Shown here in pieces: positions 45,337 through 54,520 of a stretch of 64,000 nt of DNA. Source of the stretch: Lachnospiraceae bacterium (GTDB taxonomy: Bacteria; Bacillota; Clostridia; Lachnospirales; Lachnospiraceae); assembly GCA_014804695.1 (NCBI GenBank), contig JAAUZJ010000010.1, positions 1 to 64,000 of the forward strand. The letters run 5' to 3'. The translations under genes and the position numbers were made by a program. Each line of letters opens with the position of its first letter. The stretch's first letter is position 1. The notes under the pieces were generated by a model. It made no database searches. It was not told the DNA's origin and was given only the letters and a program-made list of their open reading frames with translations.

Positions 45337-46437
45337 TCATTTTTTTACATGGATAGGATACCCATGTTCCTTCAACACGTTTATCGCATTTGAAGTCGCC
45401 GTCTCATCATAAAACTCAATCCTAAGTGCTCCTTCCGCAAGCTCTCTGTTATGATTGATACCAATATTCTTAATACTTATATCATGCATGGAAAGCAGCG
45501 ATGCAATAGCGGCAATGGCGCCCGGCCTGTCGACAATATCTACGGTAATCACGTATTCTGTCTTAATAGGGCCGCTCGAAGCATCAATAAAAGACTCCCT
45601 GTAAATTCTTGCACTATCAAAAAAACGATAAAGAGTATCCGGATTTGCGTAGTCGAGTTCTTTTTTGAATTCAGTAAGACTTTCTATATAGCGTTCCAGT
45701 AAAAGTGAAATGTTTTCCGTATTGGTAAGACATATTTGCTGCCACATGTCAGGAGAAGAGGAGGCAATGCGTGTGATATCCTTAAAGCCCCCGGCTGCGA
45801 TCATTTTCATAATGCCTTCTTCCGAATCCGAATCTCTTACCAGATTTACCAAAGATGCGGCAATAACATGTGGAAGGTGTGAAATGGCTGCCGTTACAAA
45901 GTCGTGTTGTTTGTAGGGCAGTATCAGTGGAATAGCGCCGATATTTAAAACCAAATCTCTATATGCCGATATTTTTTCCTGAGGCACTTCCTCTGTAGGA
46001 GTTAATATATAGTAGGCATTTTCAAATAATGAGGCTTTTGAGTTAGGATAGCCAAACCGCTCTGAGCCTGTCATGGGATGACCGCCGATAAATTGTGACT
46101 CCAGACCAAGTGCGGCGATATGCTCATGTATTCCGGTCTTTACGCTGCCTACGTCAGTGAGAATTGTATCGGTTGATAAGTGTTTTTTGAGTGTTAAAAG
46201 GTTCTCATCATTATGTGAAACGGGGGCACATAGAAAAATAAAGTCGCAGCCTGCAAAAGCTTCTCCGATATTGGGGCAGGCGGTCTGGATAACGCCCTCT
46301 TTTTTTGCAAGTTCAAGAGAGGATTGGTTTGTATCGTAGGCTATCAGACTGGCGTTTGGAAATTTGTTGTGGATGGCTTTTGCAATAGAGCCGCCGATTA
46401 GGCCTAAGCCGATAAAGCCGCATGTAAAATTGGTCAT
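45337..46437 (-). CDS. tyrA: Prephenate dehydrogenase with C-terminal ACT domain
   Basis: 366 residues from ATG 46437, with AAGGAG eight bases upstream; the frame is open to 46524 but the Rossmann domain starts at CGFIGLGLIGGSIAKAI. It oxidises prephenate to 4-hydroxyphenylpyruvate using NAD(P), a step to tyrosine. The catalytic His lies in IGGHPMTGSERFG, and a second conserved His in SHLPHVIAASL. An ACT domain occupies about 300-366 and probably binds tyrosine for feedback control. The aroA gene follows after 14 bases, so both are one operon. Confidence 0.94.
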   Translation of the reverse strand: MTNFTCGFIGLGLIGGSIAKAIHNKFPNASLIAYDTNQSSLELAKKEGVIQTACPNIGEAFAGCDFIFLCAPVSHNDENLLTLKKHLSTDTILTDVGSVKTGIHEHIAALGLESQFIGGHPMTGSERFGYPNSKASLFENAYYILTPTEEVPQEKISAYRDLVLNIGAIPLILPYKQHDFVTAAISHLPHVIAASLVNLVRDSDSEEGIMKMIAAGGFKDITRIASSSPDMWQQICLTNTENISLLLERYIESLTEFKKELDYANPDTLYRFFDSARIYRESFIDASSGPIKTEYVITVDIVDRPGAIAAIASLLSMHDISIKNIGINHNRELAEGALRIEFYDETATSNAINVLKEHGYPIHVKK

Positions 46438-46556
46438 ATGTGGAACTCCTTGTATTATAGGTTGTCCTATATGGTATCTGTTTTGAAAAGGTATCATAAT
46501 TATTCTTAAAGTATAATATATCATTTCATGGGGGGAAAATCAATAATTAACGCTTG

Positions 46557-46770
46557 GGGATGTGCGCTGAAACTGCGTACTGAGGGCAGCGCGTTTAGGC
46601 TACGCACTGAGGTTGCGCACTGAGGATGCGCACAGGGGGCTGCGCGTTCGGCCTGGCGGCCTGCGCGCAGCTTGCTTGAGAAGGGGCGTTCAGCCGCGCC
46701 CATTCGCAAAACGCGCTTACAGCGCTTTCCGCTGCTTCGCAGCTCTTTTTGCTCATATGCGGGCGCTCCC
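46557..46770. repeat. GC-rich block with imperfect 13-14 bp tandem repeats
   Basis: A strongly GC-rich stretch in a 594-base gap (46438-47031) between divergent tyrA and the EF-G gene. Its left part has about four imperfect units based on TGCGCACTGAGG; the right part has a second GC-rich stretch with CGCGCAGCTTGC and AAACGCGCTTACAGCGC. Composition is unlike the neighbouring DNA. A 92-codon minus-strand frame crosses it but looks like a chance product of the repeat. Confidence 0.65.
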
Positions 46771-46771
46771 T

Positions 46772-46832
46772 CAGAGCATAAATTTTTCGTCAAATTCATG
46801 CGAGCATGATTTGACGAAAATTTTATGCTCTG
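46772..46832. repeat. 30-bp hairpin adjoining the GC-rich block
   Basis: CAGAGCATAAA... (46772-46801) pairs with ...TTTATGCTCTG (46802-46832) over about 29 positions with one mismatch and one indel and almost no loop. Neither flank is T-rich, so it does not look like a normal terminator; it lies about 35 bases before the EF-G promoter. Confidence 0.8.
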
Positions 46833-46866
46833 GCTGAACTGGTGTGTATAAAATATTCAAATAATG

Positions 46867-46895
46867 TTGCATTTTTTTAAAAAATTTAGTAAAAT
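46867..46895 (+). promoter_or_regulatory. Sigma-A type promoter for the EF-G paralogue
   Basis: TTGCAT (46867-46872), 17 bases, TAAAAT (46890-46895). The leader to the start codon at 47032 is about 130 bases and shows no riboswitch I recognise. Confidence 0.6.
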
Positions 46896-47031
46896 ATACA
46901 CATCGTATCAATTTAAAGCGCAAAAACGTATGTGTTATTTGCCATAAGGTTAATAGATGGGAAGTGTTTAACATACTTTGAATTGTCATGTGTAATAAAT
47001 TGTTATGAATAATGTAATTGGAGGATAAGCT

Positions 47032-49122
47032 ATGAATGTTTACACAACTGACAAAATTCGTAATGTAGTGCTGCTAGGTCATGGAGGCTGTGGCAAAACT
47101 AGTCTGGTAGAGGCAATGGCATATCTCGCAGGAATTACCTCACGTATGGGTAAGGTGTCAGACGGTAATACCATCAGTGATTATGGAAAAGAAGAGCAGA
47201 AACGCCAAATCTCTATTACCACTTCCGTTGTTCCGATTGAATGGGAAGGGGTAAAAGTTAATTTACTGGATACACCGGGATTTTTTGATTTCGTAGGCGA
47301 GGTTGAAGAGGCTGTTGGAGCAGCGGACGCCGCAATTATTGTTGTTTCGGGTAAGGCCGGTATGGAAGTCGGAACTGAGAAGGCATGGGAGTTGTGTGAA
47401 AAATATAAATTACCGCGATTTATTTTTGTAACAGATATGGATATTGATAATGCTTCTTTCCGTCAGGTTGTAGAAGATATGACTGAAAAATATGGTAAGA
47501 AGCTGGCGCCTTTCCATCTGCCGATTCGTGAGAATGAGAAGTTTGTCGGATATATCAATGTAATAACGGAGCAGGCGTATCGTTGGAAAGATAAAGAAGT
47601 TGTTGAGTGTGAGATGCCTGAATACAGTAAAGATAATTTGCAGATTTGCCGTGATGCACTTATGGAAGCTGTTGCAGAGACAAGCGAAGAGTTTATGGAG
47701 CGTTATTTTAACGGCGATACATTTTCAGAGGCGGAAATCAGGGCTGCGCTTAGGAATAACGTAATGGAAGGCAGCGTAGTTCCGATGTCAATGGGATCTA
47801 ACGTACTGTGTCAGGGTATTTATACACTGCTTGATGATATTGTAAAATATATGCCGAGTCCTGAGAATAGGGAGATGGCCGGAATCAATCTTAAGACAAA
47901 TGAGATTTTTGCGGCAAATTATGATTTCGCTAAGACAAAGTCAGCTTATATTTTCAAGACAATAGTTGATCCTTTTATCGGAAAGTATTCATTGATCAAG
48001 GTATGCTCGGGTGTATTTAAGAGTGATGATCTGATTTTTAATGAAGAAAAAGATATAGAGGAGAAGATAAGTAAATTATATGTGCTGCAGGGCAGTAAGC
48101 CGGTTGAGGTAAAAGAACTTCATGCCGGAGATATCGGTGCGATTGCAAAACTGACGGCAGCAAGAACCGGAAATACCCTTTCTACCAAAGCAAATCCGAT
48201 TCGTTTCGGTAAGACTGAGATATCAACTCCGTATACAATTATGCGCTATCAGGCAGAAAATAAAGCGGATATTGATAAGATTTCACAGTCGCTGCAGAAG
48301 ATGTCGCATGAAGACCAGACTCTTAAGATAGTTAATGATGCTGAGAACAGACAAACTCTTTTATATGGAATGGGAGATATGCATTTGGAGGTTGTTACAA
48401 GCAGACTGCTTAGTGAATATAAGGTAGCAGTTAAGCTTTCAGCTCCTAAGGTTGCATATAGGGAAACCATTCAGAAGAACTCTGATGTGGAATACAAATA
48501 TAAGAAACAATCCGGCGGTCATGGACAGTACGGACATGTAAAGATGAAATTTGAGCCTTCGGGTTCATTAGAAGAACCTTATGTATTCGAGCAGGTAGTA
48601 GTTGGCGGAGCCGTTCCTAAGAACTTTTTCCCTGCTGTAGAAAAAGGTATTCAGGATTCTGTTGTAAGCGGACCATTAGCGGCATATCCGGTAGTCGGTG
48701 TTAAGGCTACGTTATATGACGGTTCATATCATCCGGTAGACTCTTCGGAAATGGCATTTAAGATGGCTACCATACAGGCGTTTAAGAAAGGCTTTATGGA
48801 AGCAAAACCTATTTTGCTTGAGCCTATTATGTCTTTGAAGGTGACTGTTCCGGATGCTTATACAGGAGATATCATGGGCGATCTTAATAAGCGCCGCGGA
48901 AGAGTGCTTGGCATGAATCCGACGACTGATGGAAAGCAGATAATCGAAGCAGATATTCCGATGTCATGCTTACAGGGATATTGTACCGATTTGCGCTCTA
49001 TGACAGGCGGACGAGGCTCTTATGAATACGAGTTTGCAAGATATGAGCAGGCTCCAAGCGATGTTCAGGAGAAAGAAGTTGCGGCAAGAGCTGCTAAAGT
49101 ATCGGCAGGCAGTGGCGAATAA
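47032..49122 (+). CDS. Elongation factor G paralogue (EF-G-II type)
   Basis: 696 residues with all EF-G domains. G1 is GHGGCGKTS at 16-24, G3 DTPG at 80-83. G4, normally NKxD, reads TDMD at 134-137, so guanine binding may be weak or altered. The C-terminal part has domain IV GGHGQYGHVKMKFEP (usually SGGRGQYG) and domain V DIMGDLNKRRGRVLGM. It is alone, not in the str operon (rpsL-rpsG-fusA-tuf), as expected of the secondary EF-G. The role of such paralogues is uncertain: translocation under stress, recycling or slow translation have been reported for relatives. GGAGG seven bases before ATG. Confidence 0.85.
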   Translation: MNVYTTDKIRNVVLLGHGGCGKTSLVEAMAYLAGITSRMGKVSDGNTISDYGKEEQKRQISITTSVVPIEWEGVKVNLLDTPGFFDFVGEVEEAVGAADAAIIVVSGKAGMEVGTEKAWELCEKYKLPRFIFVTDMDIDNASFRQVVEDMTEKYGKKLAPFHLPIRENEKFVGYINVITEQAYRWKDKEVVECEMPEYSKDNLQICRDALMEAVAETSEEFMERYFNGDTFSEAEIRAALRNNVMEGSVVPMSMGSNVLCQGIYTLLDDIVKYMPSPENREMAGINLKTNEIFAANYDFAKTKSAYIFKTIVDPFIGKYSLIKVCSGVFKSDDLIFNEEKDIEEKISKLYVLQGSKPVEVKELHAGDIGAIAKLTAARTGNTLSTKANPIRFGKTEISTPYTIMRYQAENKADIDKISQSLQKMSHEDQTLKIVNDAENRQTLLYGMGDMHLEVVTSRLLSEYKVAVKLSAPKVAYRETIQKNSDVEYKYKKQSGGHGQYGHVKMKFEPSGSLEEPYVFEQVVVGGAVPKNFFPAVEKGIQDSVVSGPLAAYPVVGVKATLYDGSYHPVDSSEMAFKMATIQAFKKGFMEAKPILLEPIMSLKVTVPDAYTGDIMGDLNKRRGRVLGMNPTTDGKQIIEADIPMSCLQGYCTDLRSMTGGRGSYEYEFARYEQAPSDVQEKEVAARAAKVSAGSGE

Positions 49123-49164
49123 ATTAAAAATCAGAGATTGGTTAAATAACCTTTTTGGAGAAGG

Positions 49165-49208
49165 AAAACAGGATGCATACGTATTGGGGGATACGGCATC
49201 CTGTTTTT
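49165..49208 (+). terminator. Intrinsic terminator, twin of 54521-54564
   Basis: AACAGGATGC (49167-49176) pairs with GCATCCTGTT (49196-49205), extended by ATACGTAT/ATACG, then T6. Almost the same sequence occurs at 54521-54564. Confidence 0.9.
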
Positions 49209-49268
49209 TGAATAAACGGAAAAGTAACAGTTTACATAATAAGAATGAGATGGGAGTGTGTAACTATT

Positions 49269-51524
49269 ATGAAAAAAAGAAGCAGAATGCTGATAGCTAT
49301 TATAATGGTCATGGGGCTTTTGAGCGCATGCGCTATGCCCGATAGTACAGGTGGAAGCAACGCTGCTAATGATGAACAGGGCACAGATCCGGTTTCGGAT
49401 TTTGATACAGGGCAGGGGACGGATGATGATACTCAGGGTGATGTGAAAACTGAGGTTGATGAGAAGACCGGTACAGGGACGTTTAAAGAGACTTACTCAG
49501 GAAGCAGACCAATGCTCATTAAATACAGCATTGAGAGGGAAGATAATACGGTAATTCCCTGTGTGGAAAAGTACGAAATAGCTCCTGATCTCAGCAATAT
49601 TTATAATCTGAAGAAGTTCTATTTGTCGGATGAAGTGGCTGATATGCTTGTGAAAAACGGTTTTGTAGTATTTGAAAATGCCGGAAGTGAATTTTTTGAA
49701 ATATATGAGTATAACAGGTATGATGAAATTCCCAATTTTGTAACGGTAGATTCAATGATGCACACATATCATCTGTATTTTTCGCATCTGCTTAAGGAAA
49801 CGGAGAAAAACTATCTTTGGGATAATATCAGGGAACTTAGTATACGAATGATGAATAACAGTATCAGTCAGTACGATACTTTAAAGGGCAGTGAATGGGA
49901 GAGTGCGGCAAGACGAAATGTTGCCTTTTTTACGGTAGGAGCCATGTTAATGGATAAGGATGCAGCGCCCAAAGATTATGTTGAGGATATTGTAAGATAT
50001 GAGCTTGATAATATTAATGATGCGAATGAGGTTCTTTTGTCTGAGGTGAGCGGACAATATGAAGATTATACACAGTATATACCCCGTGGATATTATGAAG
50101 GGGATCCCGAGTTAGAGCAATATTTTAAGGCAATGATGTGGTATGGCAGGATGCACTTTTTACAAGAAGACGAGGATAGCGATAGAAGCGCACTTCTTAT
50201 GTCTATGGCGCTTTACGAAGATTCGGAGGCCTATGGACTGTGGGAGGGCGTATACGCGGTGACATCCTTTTTTGCCGGTGCAAGTGATGATATGGGAGTG
50301 TGCGAGTATATGCCTGCTATTTGTGAGGCGTATGGCGATAGTGTTTCCGTCAGGGATTTAATCGGTGATAAGGAGGCATTTAGTTCTTATCATACCAAAA
50401 CTGCGATGCTTTCCGCACCTAAGATCAATTCAATACCTATTAATGATGGAGACGATAATGTCATTTTGGGCTTTCGTTTTATGGGACAGCGCTTTACAAT
50501 TGATGCAGAAATCATGCAAAAGCTGATATACAGCAATGTAGAGGAGAATCCAAGCGGTGACAGGCGTATGCTTCCGGATGTGCTGGATGTACCGGCCGCA
50601 CTTGGAAGCGGTGTGGCACTTGATATTCTGACTAAGAACGGTGCAACTGAATATGCGGGATATACGGAAAACATGGATGAGCTTAAAGAGGCATTTACAA
50701 AAGAAAATGATACTTTATGGTCTGCAAGTCTTTATGCGGGCTGGCTGAATACACTTCGTCCACTGCTTTCTGAAAAAGGAGAGGGTTATCCTTCCTTCAT
50801 GCAGGGTGAGGAATGGGCAAAGAAGAGTCTGGAGTGCTTTGCGGGAAGCTTTACGGAGCTTAAGCATGATACTGTACTTTATTCTAAACAGGTTATTGCA
50901 GAAATGGGTGGAGGCGGAGAAGAGGAGCTTGACCACAGAGGGTATGTGGAACCTGAACCTCTTGTATATGAGCGGTTTGCTGACCTTGCGGCGCTGACGG
51001 CCAAGGGGCTTAAGGAATATGGAATGATAGATGCTGATGATGAGGAAAATCTGTCACGTATTTCCGAACTGGCAGTCCGTTTATATGAGATTTCCAAAAA
51101 GGAATTAAAGGATGAGGTGCTTTCAGAGGATGAATATGAACTTATAGAAGACTATGGAGGAAATCTGGAACATTTCTGGTATGATGCGATGAAGGGCGAG
51201 AGTACAGAGCAGATATACACTAAAGAATATCCGGCGGCAATAGTTGTAGATATAGCAACCAATCCAAACGGAGAGGTTTTGGAAGCGGCTACGGGAAATC
51301 CGGCTACTATACTGGTAGTGGTAAAGGTAGATGGAAAGTTAAAGATTGCAAAAGGAAGCGTATATTCTTTCTATCAGTTCCCGTGGCCTATAAATGACAG
51401 GTTGACTGATTCAAAATGGCGCTTTATGATGGGGCTTGAGCCTGATGATGACTGGAATTATAACAGGGATAACGCAATTCCAAAACCGGACTGGACAAAA
51501 AGTTACAGATATGTATATGAGTAA
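49269..51524 (+). CDS. DUF3160 lipoprotein
   Basis: 751 residues from ATG 49269; GGGAG lies about 13 bases upstream, and the in-frame ATG at 49245 precedes this site. A lipoprotein signal ends at LLSAC with lipidated C21, followed by an Asp/Thr/Gly-rich linker (to about 70). The remainder matches DUF3160, a large alpha-helical surface domain: NFVTVDSMMHTYHLYFSHLL, a central helix bundle, and the C-terminal VYSFYQFPWPINDRLTDSKW. DUF3160 function is unknown. The gene ends 11 bases before a CapA-like gene, with which it is likely co-transcribed. Confidence 0.85.
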   Translation: MKKRSRMLIAIIMVMGLLSACAMPDSTGGSNAANDEQGTDPVSDFDTGQGTDDDTQGDVKTEVDEKTGTGTFKETYSGSRPMLIKYSIEREDNTVIPCVEKYEIAPDLSNIYNLKKFYLSDEVADMLVKNGFVVFENAGSEFFEIYEYNRYDEIPNFVTVDSMMHTYHLYFSHLLKETEKNYLWDNIRELSIRMMNNSISQYDTLKGSEWESAARRNVAFFTVGAMLMDKDAAPKDYVEDIVRYELDNINDANEVLLSEVSGQYEDYTQYIPRGYYEGDPELEQYFKAMMWYGRMHFLQEDEDSDRSALLMSMALYEDSEAYGLWEGVYAVTSFFAGASDDMGVCEYMPAICEAYGDSVSVRDLIGDKEAFSSYHTKTAMLSAPKINSIPINDGDDNVILGFRFMGQRFTIDAEIMQKLIYSNVEENPSGDRRMLPDVLDVPAALGSGVALDILTKNGATEYAGYTENMDELKEAFTKENDTLWSASLYAGWLNTLRPLLSEKGEGYPSFMQGEEWAKKSLECFAGSFTELKHDTVLYSKQVIAEMGGGGEEELDHRGYVEPEPLVYERFADLAALTAKGLKEYGMIDADDEENLSRISELAVRLYEISKKELKDEVLSEDEYELIEDYGGNLEHFWYDAMKGESTEQIYTKEYPAAIVVDIATNPNGEVLEAATGNPATILVVVKVDGKLKIAKGSVYSFYQFPWPINDRLTDSKWRFMMGLEPDDDWNYNRDNAIPKPDWTKSYRYVYE

Positions 51525-51535
51525 ATATAAAATAT

Positions 51536-52996
51536 ATGAGTAAATATAAGATTTTTAAAAAGGCAGTTTTTATAGCAGTATCGCTTGTCTGCATATGTGC
51601 CGTTGTATATGCCATATGGGATAACGGAGGCTTTCTTCCTGGGTGGATTGAATGGAAATATTGCACTCTGTATGATAGTGAGAAAAAATACGAAATAACG
51701 TTAATGGATAGAAAAGTCTCTGTTTATTTTGATTCTGCCCTTATATGGACATCTTCGGACGAAATTAAGGTACAGGACATAATATCCTGTGACATGGATA
51801 ATGACAAAGAGGACGAGTTGATACTGCTTTGTTGGAAAATTGGCCGTTATGGCAGTCATAGACCTTTCTGGGTGGAGCGCGACGAGAAGAAATGGTCTCA
51901 GCATATTTTTGTTTATGAGTACGGAAATGACAGCATTCATTCTAAATGGATGTCATCATATATAGGACAGGATGTTGCTTCTTTATCTGTAAATGAGGAT
52001 GCCGCAGGTAGAAGCAGATTATTGCTTAGCACACCGGGTGGAGACTTAAGCTGCTGGCGCTGGGATTCATGGGGTTTTGTAAAAGAAGACACGGATGTTT
52101 CATTTACGGTATTTGGTGATAATATTATCCATGAACCGATATATATATACGGTCTTAATAACGGCGGCTCGTTTGACTTTTTATTTGATGATATTAAAGA
52201 TATAGTTGCACAGAGTGATGTAGCGGTAATAAATCAGGAGACACCTCTTACGGATGATCCGGATATGTATTCCGGTTATCCGAGATTTGCCACGCCTATT
52301 GAAGTAGGAGAGGCAATTTCAGATGCGGGTTTTGATATAGTTACATGCGCGACGAACCATGCGCTGGATAAAGGCGTGGAGGGAGTTAATACAACTAAGA
52401 GTTTTTTTGATACCAATAACATCGTATGTCTTGGAATACAGTCTGAGGAAGAGTCAGATTATAGTCCGTATACGACTATTGTAAAAGGCGGAATCCGATT
52501 TGCGCTTTTTAATTATACCTATGGAACAAATGGAATGAAAATACCAGAGGATTCTCCTTATATGGTTCATTTGCTTGATAATGAAGACAGAGTCAGGGAG
52601 GATATGGAAAAAGCGAAAAATGATGCTGATTTTATAATCGTTTTTGTGCATTGGGGTACGGAATATTCACAGCAGCCGGATGACTTCCAGAAGAAATGGG
52701 CGGAGATTTTTCTGGATTGTAAAGTCGATGTGGTTGTAGGAACTCATCCGCATACGCTTCAGCCATATGAGGTTATAAGCGACGATAGCGGTCATGATAT
52801 GTTAATATATTATTCTATTGGAAACTTTGTCAGTGCACAGCCGGAGGAATCCTGCATAAAGGGAGGAATGGCACGGTTTACAGTGTCGCTTACAGCTGAG
52901 GGGTATGGGATTACGGAATATGTACTGGAGCCACTGGAGATTATGCGTTCAAATGATGGCAGATACACCGCAACCCCGTGTGATGAACTTAAATAA
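51536..52996 (+). CDS. CapA-family (PGA_cap) metallophosphatase-like protein
   Basis: 486 residues. One membrane helix (about 8-27) anchors an outside part. A first domain of about 150 residues is unrecognised. The CapA domain (about 195-455) has GDNIIHEPIY, SDVAVINQETPL, ATNHALDKG, FVHWGTEYSQQP and GTHPHTLQP, the metal-binding residues of this metallophosphatase-like fold. CapA proteins take part in anchoring poly-gamma-glutamate, but stand-alone members without capB/capC, as here, have unknown substrates. There is no clear ribosome binding site. The start lies in a 17-bp direct repeat (51514-51530 and 51533-51549) that also holds the upstream stop codon. Confidence 0.85.
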   Translation: MSKYKIFKKAVFIAVSLVCICAVVYAIWDNGGFLPGWIEWKYCTLYDSEKKYEITLMDRKVSVYFDSALIWTSSDEIKVQDIISCDMDNDKEDELILLCWKIGRYGSHRPFWVERDEKKWSQHIFVYEYGNDSIHSKWMSSYIGQDVASLSVNEDAAGRSRLLLSTPGGDLSCWRWDSWGFVKEDTDVSFTVFGDNIIHEPIYIYGLNNGGSFDFLFDDIKDIVAQSDVAVINQETPLTDDPDMYSGYPRFATPIEVGEAISDAGFDIVTCATNHALDKGVEGVNTTKSFFDTNNIVCLGIQSEEESDYSPYTTIVKGGIRFALFNYTYGTNGMKIPEDSPYMVHLLDNEDRVREDMEKAKNDADFIIVFVHWGTEYSQQPDDFQKKWAEIFLDCKVDVVVGTHPHTLQPYEVISDDSGHDMLIYYSIGNFVSAQPEESCIKGGMARFTVSLTAEGYGITEYVLEPLEIMRSNDGRYTATPCDELK

Positions 52997-53053
52997 ATTA
53001 TGAACATAAATGAATTATGATATTAAGTGAATTTGATAATAATAAATATCATA

Positions 53054-53104
53054 TTGACAAGCGAGAGGTTTAATATTATAATACATTTAACAATTAGGTT
53101 AAAT
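53054..53104 (+). promoter_or_regulatory. Promoter and probable operator of the SdpR/SdpI-like pair
   Basis: TTGACA (53054-53059), exactly 17 bases, TATAAT (53077-53082): a consensus promoter. Directly after it is the inverted repeat ATTTAAC (53085-53091) / GTTAAAT (53098-53104), placed over the transcription start, as expected of an ArsR-type autorepressor site. Confidence 0.8.
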
Positions 53105-53125
53105 GTTAAATGAGGAGGTTGGTAA

Positions 53126-53410
53126 ATGTCATTACAAAATACATTAAAAGCACTTGCCGATCCCATACGCCGTGAGATATTAAATCTCTTAAAAGGCGGT
53201 AAAATGTCTGCCGGGGAAATTGTTGATAAATTTCCGGTTACAGGGGCGAGCATTTCCAGACACCTGTCGATATTAAAGGACGCAGATTTAATTCGGGATA
53301 CCAGAGAGGGCAAATTCATTTTTTATGAGCTAAACGCTTCTGTTTTAGAAGAAATAATGCTTTGGATCACTGATTTGAAAGGAGATGTTAGCAATGATCA
53401 AGAGAAATAA
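53126..53410 (+). CDS. ArsR/SdpR-type winged-helix repressor
   Basis: 94 residues, a minimal ArsR-fold repressor. ALADPIRREILNLLKGGKMSAGEIVDKFPVTGASISRHLSIL holds the helix-turn-helix, shown here in parts: SAGEIVDKF is the first helix and TGASISRHLSIL the recognition helix. It has no Cys pair for metal, so it belongs to the SdpR-like, non-metal group. In Bacillus, SdpR is kept from its operator by the membrane immunity protein SdpI; the neighbour is an SdpI relative and overlaps by 17 bases. GAGG precedes ATG. An operator candidate is at 53085-53104. Confidence 0.88.
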   Translation: MSLQNTLKALADPIRREILNLLKGGKMSAGEIVDKFPVTGASISRHLSILKDADLIRDTREGKFIFYELNASVLEEIMLWITDLKGDVSNDQEK

Positions 53411-54482
53411 ATGGCAGCTTATTATATCTTCCGTTATTATATTATTACCCATTGTGGCGGGTCTGTTTATATGGAACTATATGCCGGAACAAATTGCAAC
53501 TCATTGGGGGATTAATGGAGAAGCGAATGGATGGAGCAGAAGAAGCTTTACAGTTTTTGTAATACCCTTAATTATGTTGGCAATACACTGGAGCTGTATT
53601 ATTTTTACAGCCCGTGATCCGAAAAATAAAGACCAGAGCAGTAAAGTTTTTAATATGGTATTATGGATATTACCGATTACATCTCTTATTGTAAGTGGCT
53701 TCAATTATGCAATTGCATTAGAAAATGACATCAATATTGGTATGATTGAACGCGTTCTTCTGGGGCTTATGTTTGTGATACTTGGTAACTATATGCCCAA
53801 ATGCAGACAGAATAGCACAATAGGCGTAAAAGTCACATGGGCGCTTAGAAATGAAAAAAACTGGAACAAAACGCACAGATTCACAGGAAAACTTTGGGTA
53901 TTTGGCGGTCTGTTGCTTCTTGCAACCCTGCTTATACCTGTTGAAAATTCGATGTATGTATTACTTCCGCTGATACTATGTATGGCATTTGCGCCAATGA
54001 TATATTCTTATATTTATTATAGAAAGCAGTTAAAGGCCGGAACAGCTACTAAAGAGGATGCAGTGCAGACTTCTTATGAGAAAAAAGTGACCAGAATTTC
54101 AGTGGTTGTCGTAATTATTATTCTTGTAATTTCAGCTATATCTCTTTTTGCCGGCAAGTTTGAAGTAAAGTTTAATGAAACTTCATTTACAATAGAAGCT
54201 GTATGTTGGGACGATGCAATCATAAACTATGCGGATATTGATAATATTGAATGGAGAGAACAGAATGTCAAAGGAAACCGGACTTTTGGCTATGGTACAC
54301 CTTTTATTGTAATGGGTGAATGTGAAAATGCAGAGTTTGGAAAGTACACCGGATACACTTACACATCATGTGACGCCTGTGTTGTTCTTTATATAGATGA
54401 TAAAATACTGATTATCAATGGAAAAAATGAAGAAGATACGAAAGTGATTTATGATGAATTAGTCATGAGAATGAATAAGTAG
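53394..54482 (+). CDS. SdpI-family immunity-like membrane protein
   Basis: 362 residues from ATG 53394, with GGAG nine bases upstream. The N-terminal two thirds have six or so membrane helices with DUF1648/SdpI landmarks: YMPEQIATHWGINGEANGW, a PLIMLAIHW helix, and KVTWALRNEKNWNKTHRFTG followed by a glycine-rich helix. The C-terminus (about 265-362) is a soluble PH-like domain not found in the short SdpI. In Bacillus SdpI protects against the SdpC toxin and controls SdpR; no toxin gene (sdpABC) is present here, so the pair may act as an orphan sensor-repressor or immunity against neighbours. Confidence 0.83.
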   Translation: MIKRNKWQLIISSVIILLPIVAGLFIWNYMPEQIATHWGINGEANGWSRRSFTVFVIPLIMLAIHWSCIIFTARDPKNKDQSSKVFNMVLWILPITSLIVSGFNYAIALENDINIGMIERVLLGLMFVILGNYMPKCRQNSTIGVKVTWALRNEKNWNKTHRFTGKLWVFGGLLLLATLLIPVENSMYVLLPLILCMAFAPMIYSYIYYRKQLKAGTATKEDAVQTSYEKKVTRISVVVVIIILVISAISLFAGKFEVKFNETSFTIEAVCWDDAIINYADIDNIEWREQNVKGNRTFGYGTPFIVMGECENAEFGKYTGYTYTSCDACVVLYIDDKILIINGKNEEDTKVIYDELVMRMNK

Positions 54483-54520
54483 ATATTTTTTGAAACTAGT
54501 GGATTTATGATTACTGATGG

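Noticed and set aside
46521..46799. A 92-codon minus-strand frame through the GC-rich repeat
   Set aside because: Its composition follows the GC-rich repeats, it has no ribosome binding site that I can see and it crosses the hairpin at 46772-46832. It looks like a chance frame of a repeat element.
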